A stretch of DNA of 64,000 nt from assembly GCF_037975245.1 (NCBI RefSeq), contig NC_092562.1, positions 21,159,054 to 21,223,053 on the forward strand. Reading direction: 5' to 3'. Of this stretch, positions 37,501 to 47,700 are shown piece by piece (the first letter of the stretch is position 1; each line of letters starts with the position of its first letter). Both the position numbers and the translations under genes were made by a program. The notes below the pieces were generated by a model. It did no database searches, was not told the DNA's origin, and saw nothing but the letters and a program-made list of their open reading frames with translations. Source of the stretch: Apostichopus japonicus (taxonomy: Eukaryota > Echinodermata > Holothuroidea > Aspidochirotida > Stichopodidae).

Positions 37501-40500
37501 CCAAATCCCTTCTGACAGCAGATATTTGTGTTGGCATTGTATCTGCCAGTTCATCGGCTCACATGTGTACACACTAACAATCTTATAATTAGCACCTTAT
37601 AATATATATGTATTCCTATGCAACAGTGGATGCACTTTTGCCGTCTATGACATTGGGAAATTTGATGAGATTAACCACCCTTTTAAATGAGTCCCACTTT
37701 TCAGGCATTGCACAATATTTTAACATGTAAAGTAAAATGGTATATTCTATGAGGTTATTAGTGTTTATCAACCAGAAGGTCTCAGGAGAATTGCCTCACC
37801 CGCCTGTACCAGTGCCTAAATTCTGGCCTACCATTTCATAAATCCGAACAAAACTTTGCATTTGATGTCCAGTCTTCATCGTGTTTTATCTTCATTCCTC
37901 TTTTAATTCAGGTTGAGGACACTCCATTCATTCTTTGTACAGTCTCAGAGAATATGCCAAGCAGACACATGAAGTACCAAACAAGTAAGAGCAAAGTCTT
38001 TATATGAAACTGTATGCTATGCATTCAGGCACCATTGTATGTGTGTTTTGTGTGGGATTGGTACGGAGAGGGGGGACATAGGGGTTACAAAGAGGATTGA
38101 CTTACGATTTTGAAGGATTGTACGAAATTAATTATTTCTGAATAATGACTTATCTGCAATAGGGTTAGAATCACACACAAAGTCTTTTTTCTCTTCCCCT
38201 AATAAGTTAAATTGTGCCTGTTCATAGAACTGATATTTACCAATATCTATTTCATTATTATTTTCTGTATGCAGTATTGCCTAATGGATCTTGAAGCATT
38301 ATATCTAAACCAGAATAAATGTTCAGGCCTTCTGCATGATGTAATATTCAGGACTTTTACAGAATGAATTATTCAGACCATCTGCAAATCAATACTTATA
38401 TATTAATCTGGTCATACATAATGCTTTGGTTTACCTTCAACAAGTTCCATAATCAATACTTATATATTTATCTGGTCATACATATTGCTTTCGTTTACAT
38501 TCAACAGTTCCATAATCAATACTTATATATTTATCTGGTCATACATAATGCTTTGGTTTACATTCAACAGTTCCATCAACAAAGTTATATTTCCATCGTC
38601 TGGATATCCTACCGGCCAAAGCTATGTGCATGAATTTCAAACAACTTTCAGCTACAGGTAAGTCACAGTTCCTTCCTCCTTCTTCTCCTTCTCATTTTCT
38701 TCTACCACCCTCTCCTTTCCTTCCCCCCTCCCCTCCCCCCACCTTCTACCTTATTGGTATATTAAGGCCTTTTACCACATAAGTGTTCCAAACTGTCCAA
38801 AGTGTTGAGTCACTTGGTTGAGTTAAATCTGAACATTTGCATTGTTTTGATGAAGGTTAGAAATAGCTAACATCAATTATTATTATTATTCTGCACTACT
38901 TAGGGTATTAATAGTTGATGGAACTATTTAACCTATAATCTCCCAAGTTTTGTTCAAGTGATAACTGCCATACTGTGTTCAAACTTCTATTGAATTATTT
39001 GTCTTTCTCAAGTAGTGCAATTAGCTGGCATTTTTCCTCAGTATGTAACGATAATAACAACTTTAGCCCCGATTCTTTTATGCAAAAGTAGTCTGGGCTA
39101 GATTCATATGCTATGCAGGTCTAGGTGAAGTGTTAACATTTTTATTTCAAAAGATTGAGACATTTTCATGATTTGACCATGAAATTTCCAATGTTATTTC
39201 AACTTAAATTGTATTGTAACTTGGAATAGCACAAGTAAAGTCCACTTTAATGTACTTCATACCACCGAGTCTTCACAGAAATTGTCTTTTTGTCTTAGAC
39301 TTAAAATTGTGAGCCAGAGATTGAGATTTTGAAGTTGATAATATCAATTGGTCTATTTATTTCTATGGCCATAATTGAAATTGAATCAAAATAAGTATTT
39401 CAGTTTATTTAAGTTTGTATTATAATTTTGTTAATAGAAAATTTTGGTATTGATCGTTCAAAAGATCTCAATAGGTGTACTGTATATCATCTCTCATTTC
39501 AGATACTTGTACCTTGATGCTGGCACCCAATGCATTCATTTCCCCATACGAGCATTTCACTCAAGAAGAAACCAAACTAGCCGTGCAGGCGTACATGGGG
39601 TACGTCAACGACGATACCAATCTCATCCAGAACCCGGGACTCAAGGTGAGGGCAGCAAACATTTTCTCAATTTTATTTTAAATCTAACAAAAAGCTAGAA
39701 ATTTGTCTTTACAATGTTGCCAGACATTTGGAAGTAGATGGGAAGGGGGAAGGGGGGGGGGGAGGGGACAGCAAATTCAGAGTAACATTTATTTGGGGTA
39801 ACAAATGGGCAATGCAAGCTGAGGTCCAGGGGTACACCACCGGGCACCCTGGTAGGGGTCAACAGAGAGCCCACTGAAGCTTTGTGGTATTTATCGTTTT
39901 CACAGCTTTTATCAGCTTTAAATCGGCAGAATTTTGTTATTTACATTCAGTAGAAGTCTGTGTCTAGTCATAGTTCTAATTTGTCAATGGTGATGTCGGT
40001 TACGTATTGTCATATCAAACTTCACTTGATTTCTAACAAATCTTGCTACATTTCTTTCTTCTCAACTCTTGATAATGCTCCTATATATGTCATATCGTAT
40101 ATGTCATGTGGGTCTGATTCTCGTTTCGTCCCTCAGCCGAGTATCAAGAAGCACGTTGCAGCCACCAGCAGTATTGACAGAGCTTGGAGGGAGCAAGTAG
40201 AGCGAAGCAGTATGAACAACTACGTCGTCAGAAGGTAACATCTTGTACCCACGAGAGCCCCCTCTCGTACATTTTGTCCCCTCTCGTACACCTCGCCCCT
40301 CTCGTACACCTCGCCCCTCTCGTACACCTCGCCCCTCTCATACACCTCGCCCCCTCGCATTCAAATTTTGACCGCAGTATTTCACAGAGGTGTAGCCTAG
40401 TAATTTTACTATACTTTAGAAATCAATATTTTGTTTATCCCTTGCTGAAAGCAAAAGGGAGTCTATGTGATGGTGACGGCACGCATAAATGGAGCAGTGG

Positions 40501-41690
40501 CTTTTAAACGTGATAACTCAAGAAAAAGAGAGTACAAGAATCATAGTGCTTCTTGCAGAGTTAAAAGGTGTGGTTGCTGTTGTGATACATTCACATCTTT
40601 CTGTTATGTTCTGTAGTCATGTGATATCTCTAGGCATAAATTGAATTGATATGCAGGCCATTGGAGAGGGGGAGCCATGGGGGAGGGGCCAATGCCCTTC
40701 GGCATTAGGTCATCCTGACGTGTCTCTCCATATCACTACTGACATGTACAATTTATCAAATTTTCTCGATAGTTTGATATTCATTGGCGTCATTTTTAGC
40801 TTTATATGGGATTGATAAGATAACAGTTTCACTTTATGTTTGTTATTCATAGCTGCCATATCAATAAATATATCAATATGATTTTATTGTTTTACATATA
40901 GGAACCATCCTAGTTATCTTGTTATATACTGTATTTGTTGGATTGCTATTTGTTACAGTACACCATCTTCACATTCACTGTTTCTTTGTTGCTAGGTATT
41001 TATCAACAACTAGTGGAGTGGTATGGATGTATCCTGGAACGCTACTAGCTAAGACCTTTGACCCTTCACGAAGATCATGGTATGTCTACTAGTAGAGTAA
41101 ACAGTATCTTAGAGCTTTTTCTAACAATGTTAAACATTGAGTGTTTTGGGATCTTGAGAAAAAATATATAAAGAAGATCCCTTAAATTTATATCTTTTCT
41201 ATTCTGTTTAAATCTGATATACCAAGAGTAAATTTAGCCTGCAGACGGTGTAGTCTGATGAAGTGATAACTCCCTGACCCTGTGCCTATTGCAGTGTTTC
41301 ACGATTTTTTCGTCGTTCAGACATTTCATTTGAAAACTGAAGCTAGAAATTTATATTGCTTTAAGTCTTTTATATTTTACTATATATATTAGTAAAGATC
41401 AACACACCAGAAAAATTGCACTTCAAGACCGGTTTCGTCCTTTTGGGACTCATCAGGCGATGGTTGGAGTCGAACCCTGTACCTTTGTGTCACAGACCTA
41501 AGTCTGTACCACTTAGCCACAGTGATTCTACTGGTGTGTGAATGCTGATGATAGGCTGTCTATAACTGTTATTGAGGGCGTATTACACACATGTGACGAT
41601 TGTACAGGGTGCACCCCTGGTGCTTCTGAACCTGACAATGTAGACAGAATGATCACTTTAAGAGGCAAGCCGAGCTTTAATTATTCATTA

Positions 41691-41733
<43 letters not shown>

Positions 41734-44700
41734 GTGTGTGTGTAGAATGTGTGTTTTTTATGCAATGTGTTGTTTCCTTTCAGGTATAAAGAAGCACAAA
41801 ACAACCCTGGATTGATCACACTCTCATCTCCGTATCTAGACATCGGGGGAGCAGGTTACATCGTTACCATCAGCACAACAATCTTTGACGGAAAGTGAGT
41901 TGTCATCTATGTCAAGTTATTACTGAATTTAAAATAAATAAGGAGGCACAAATAAAGTGATTCATTGAGTGAATTATTTGAAAGCTATATGGTAAGGCTG
42001 AAATTCTGAAAGAACAAGTTACAGTTTTATTCTCTCATTTGCTTTTATTTAACTGAATTTTTTTTTCCCTTCAAATTATGAATGGCTTAAATTTACTGGA
42101 CCATTAAGAATGTGCTCCAAAAATTCACTGTCTTCAAAACAAGGCAGCACTAATAGCAAATGAAGGAATTTCACAGCTCTTCACAATGTGTTTGTATTCT
42201 TTTTCTTTTTTTTCTTTCTTTCTGGAAGATTCTTTAGGATAAACGCAAAAAGATACAAGTTCATCATTTTAAAGGTTATCTGCATAACTCCTTGTTATGC
42301 CAGAAAGTCATACAAAACTGGTCACCTATGGTCAATCTTCAATTCATGTCATATTGCTCTCTTCTGAGAATTTGAGAACATATGTTCATATTAATTTTAA
42401 TCATAATTGGTTGCATTGGGATATTCGTGAGAGTGTAAAATATGTTTGGAAACCTGTAGCCATTTTTGGCATGCTGAAATCTGCTAACAATACAGCTGGC
42501 ATTTAGTCTGCTTTCAAACTCCACATGTTACTGTACAAAAATATAGATTTTAACTTTGTAAGAAAGATATTTATTAAAATTAAAAACCTGGAATCATCCC
42601 AACCTGAACAGACCTTAAGGTTGTCTGAGATATTAATAAAAAAAACTCTTGATAATCCAGGTTCTTACACTGTGGTGAAGTAGTTTTGCTATTTTGTAAA
42701 TGTAACAGTATACCAGGTCACCCGGTTCCATAACGTGAAATACAGAACCGTAGTAGAGTCCTTCCTTGTTTACTCTCTTTAGCTCTGTTCTTCCCATTTT
42801 GTGCTATACGTATACAAGAGTATAAATCAGACAAAAAACAGAAATATTTGACTAGTGACCAATTACATACCTAGTAGTATGTAGGATACACTACAGAATG
42901 AGGTGGTGGATATTACATTCTGATAATCCAATTTATTGTAAGGGTCCTAATAATCCAGGTTCAGCCGTAAGTCGAGACAAACTGTGTTCCAGTTGTAATG
43001 TATCTCCCTGATGGTGGTAGTCTTTAACTTAACGAGCGTCTCGTTTTTTGTTTTTCTTCGACAGCTCGGCTGGTACCCACACTGAGGCCGATCCTATTGC
43101 GGCCGTCATGGGCATTGACGTAACACTGCAGTATCTGTATAAGTTACTAGTGGATACACTGCCTGTATGCTTGGAGAAGAATATAAGGTACTGGCCAAGA
43201 CTCCGTCTCATAAACAACAACAAAATGTCACAGCACAATCAGGATAGCATGCCAATCTGAAAGATTGACATTGGAATGTGAAGTAGGAAAAAATTGTCTC
43301 GTGACAAATTTGCACTGGGTTTTCATCAGGAAATTAATAGTTGAAGTGCTCAATCATTTAAATTTAGTAAGAGCAAAATTTTGTAACCAGATAATTTGTT
43401 ACCAGATTAGTTGTGACTAGTTACACACATATCTAGCTAGATATTGTAACTATATGAAGAAAAAAAAATTAAATAGATAAAAATAGCATATGATGCATAG
43501 TTAATTGTGTTTGTGGGCAAGCTACTCATGCTAACATGCAAGGGGCGGAAGCACACATCAGAGAATGTCACTATGTATTTAAAAAATAATAATATTTCAA
43601 ATTATTATTATGATTTTTTTATTTGCTATTTACTTTTCCTATTTGGTAGGTGCTTTATAATGGACAACAAGGGGTATCTGGTGGCTCACCCTCACATGGT
43701 GGAACCGATACACAAGGCTCCTGTGGAACAACAACATATAACACACAAGGTATGTAGTAAGACTGCCCTCCCCTCTATCCTACATCCATTACATGCAATT
43801 GGATGCAGTCGAAACTTTGTTTAATTCTGACCATTGTAGTGGCTATGCTTTGGTTCCCCCATATTGGTGGCTCTGCTTTGGTCCCCCCCCCCCTCCTAAG
43901 TAGTTAACTTGGTAACTGACTAATCCAGTACAGAACTTTTTTTGCAAACCTTATGTGTACTTTTGGGAAGACCCCAGGTTAACTAAGTAGAATGTTCTTG
44001 TGTTAGAAAGGTTATACTATATGACATAAGATTTTCTTTTTCATACTTTCTCCACCTTGGTATCTTAGAAAAGGAAAACTTGGCAGAGTGTGATTCAAAA
44101 TTACCGTATGGGTGGTATGCTAGTATTGGGTACCTGTGTGAGTAATAATGGTGGAAATGTTACATTCTGTTATTAATTTCCTTCTTTACCTCTTTTCTTC
44201 TATCCCCCCATTTTTGATTTAGGAGGTCAGCATATCCAACGACCTCCTCTACCAGAGTGAATTTGTCCAGAAGTTACAGTGTAACAGTTACTTGAACGGG
44301 ACCATCCAGCGGTACTACTCATTCAATACCAGCTTCCAAGGTTTGCTCTCCAACAAGCATAACAGCGAACACTGCATCCTGTACAAGATGACAGGCATCT
44401 CGGGAACCAATGCGTTTGTGGGTATTGTGAACGAGACATGTGACACCATCACTGAATTCTGTCCCTGTAGTATGGTAAGCGTACCTGAGCACTGTGGCCG
44501 ATATCAATTTGAGGCCGTTTTTTGTTGCGGTTATCATCTTGGTTAATATTCTCCTGGAAAAACAAAACGTCCTTCTATGGTTTGCCCGATGGACCGGGTC
44601 ACCGGTTTATTTACAGTAATTAAAACACCCACGTCACCTTTTCCTTTCCACTGAACTGTTCAGACAAATGTAAAAGCAAAAGCGAGGGTCAATCGAAAAA

Positions 44701-47700
44701 TCCTGAATGCTCCCGGCTAACCAAGTATATTATCTATTCTCTCTATTTCAGAGTGATCGTATTTGCCTGAATTGCAATCGGATGGAACAGGCGGAGTGTG
44801 AATGTCCATGTGAATGTGACCTCAGGCTTGACCCCTGCTCAGGTGACCTAGTGAAAGATGAAGACAAGTAAGTCAATCCCACCATTTGTATATCAGAACC
44901 AACCCTCTTCCCCCCCCCCCCCGCCCCCTTTCCCATTTCCCCTCTGGTTATTCTATATGTTAAAGGTCTGCCTTTTACTTCATGACATCACAAAATTCCA
45001 CGAATATCTGTACCATACCCATACCACTCTTCCCAACCCCTCATCCCTCCCCGTACCCCTTTCTCCCCCTCCCCATACCCCTGTTCCCTCTATCTCCTAC
45101 CCCCTTTGGTTAATCCACATATAAAGGTGTACCCTGTGATAATGATATCAGAAGTTCTGTAGAGTGACATGGAGGTAATCTATTACTTGGTATTGGTTCA
45201 ATAGCCAATGATGCTTGTCTATGCATTTATGTCAGTAATGATTTCATTTGCACTTAAAAAGTGTCCTGTTTTCTTTTTAAACTAACCAATAACTTCTTAC
45301 ATTTGTCCAAGAAGTTTTCCTTTTCTTGCCTCGCTCTAATTCCTTCTCAGCAAATGCTGTCAAACTCAAATCATTCCTTGCTGGCAAGCTGGCAGGCTAG
45401 CTTCTTCCAATACATGTTTGTGTCATGTCATGTTAAATCCATGTGTTTTATTGTATCCAGTTAAGGGTTTATGAAAATGGCATCCTGGTATCAATATTCT
45501 TGCGTTATTTTCTTTAGCCAAGCCGTGTAATTGACTCCGTGTTTCCTGTAGGTGTTTTTTCAGGTAGTAACAATCACAAGAAAACAAGAGATATGAAACC
45601 CACATATCCATCCAAAATCTGGAACTCAAAACATGCAAAATAAATAGAAATAAAGTAAACAAAAACAAAACATTAATTAAACAGGGAAGAGGAAATAAGC
45701 TGATTTAATCACTGAGTGCTTATTAAGCAGTATAAAGAGTACATTATTAAATCTCCTTCATGAATTGTTCATTATATCCACATCGGTCTTGTGATGTTTG
45801 TTTATGGCAATATAACTTTCCTGCTGTGTTAAGATTCACACACAAAATTTGTGACTTTGTTGCACTTTGCGACTCCACAGTTGTTTGACAAATAGTCAGT
45901 CAGTTGACATGAGAGTGTTTTTCAATTTTCAGCGTACTGTCACAGCCCTAAAAAAAACACATTCAAACCAGATCTTTGGCTGATTGACCTATATGTCCCA
46001 CGGCCAACGATCTGTGACTGTAAACTGAGCGTACGTGTGCATTATCTACTGAAATTCTGTATTTCTCTATGGAATTTACTTTGCCACATGTATAGAACCC
46101 AAGAAAGAGATCATTGCAATGATTTCTTAGTTTACTTTGTGGGAATGCTAGACTATTTTACTCTTCTGGTATTATTTAGAGTTGCTGCATCTTTTTGGCA
46201 GGTATCAAGCCGTTTGATCAAGTTTCTTTGTTTTCTAAAGAAACAGCCGTCCTCTTCAGATATCAATGCAAAAAAATGTAGATAGTTGATTCCACTGTAC
46301 TAGTTATTGAAGGAATAATGATGAATATTAATGGTACACTGGCTGATTTCCATTTCTGTGGTTTGTTTTCAGGAATCCTGCATGTCCAGGACAAGAAGAA
46401 GATGATACTCTACCGGAATTACCCGAGAGCCTGATAGATGACCTGAAACAGTGTACAGATACCAAGTGTAAAGGAAGAACCAGTTGGGAGTAAGTGTCCT
46501 TCCTTTATTCTCAGCCCACCTTTCCATTATCCTGTCAGCCCCCCCCCCCCCCAAGAAGAACCAGTTGGGAGTAAGTGTCCTTCCTTTATTCTCAGCCCAC
46601 CTGTCAGCCCCCCTCCCCCAACCTCCACCATCATTGGTAAATGCTGAAATATAGACTCATTTTTATTTTTTCTTTAAAAAAATTATATATATATATTTTT
46701 TAAATTTATCTGATATTATTTATTTTATGATCAGTTCATGCTTTGGAGTTCTCAACTGTGAATGGTGCGTAATAGGGAGTGATAACAAAGCTTTGAGGGA
46801 GCCCTACTGTGCCAGCCAGATAGAGTGCTTTGGTGGTGTCGTTGGTGCTGCCACACCATATCAGGACCCATTAAGTAAGTTAATCTGCAAACGATTGGGG
46901 TACAAATTGAACTTAATTCTACAGTACGTAACAATGTGTAACTTAATAGTAAGTCAAACACCCAGTACCTCCATCTTAAATAGAAGATCAAACACCCAGT
47001 ACCTCCATCTTCCAGATCATCTCTTAAAAGTTGTTATATAAAGTTCATTTTTTACCAAATCATGTAATATTCAAAGCCTTATTAATTCTTTATATCCAAA
47101 TACGGATAATGAAAACAAAAATTGGGGACTACCAAAAATTTGATGAAATTATTTTATTGTTATGTTTGCAAATCTGTGACTTTTGTGACTAACCTGATTG
47201 TTTTTGCTGCAACTTTTTCTGGGGTAAGAGATTTACGTTATAGATTCCCTATCCAGGTACCCCTGTAATCTTCATAGTGGTCCCGCTCTGTACCACCAGA
47301 TTGTGACATCCATACAACTTCATGTCGCATACTGTCTTTAAATTTAAATTTTAATCTAAATTAAATTTTAAATTAGCAAAGTTTGATCCGGTACTCGGTA
47401 TGTCGCCAGTTCCCATTTAGGTAGATATCACTGTCATTGCTATATCTGATTTTCTTCCGGCAGATTTTAGCAAGGACCCCTACCACCACGGACCGGGGTC
47501 CCATATAGGATCAGTAGCTGGGGCCCTGCTCGGTATCGTCACCTTCCTCATCTTGGTCATTTACGTCTACTGCCACCACATTCATAAAGAGGCTCGTCGT
47601 CAGAGCGAGTTGGCCCACCACGGTTCCCACGCATCCGTCCGGGTCAACGTATCCACAGAGAACGTAGCCGTGATTGAGGGGCAAGACGGCGACGACCACG

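Noticed and set aside
42297..42524. Overlapping frames on both strands in CACHD1 intron 20
   Set aside because: No domain and no splice signals in phase with the gene.
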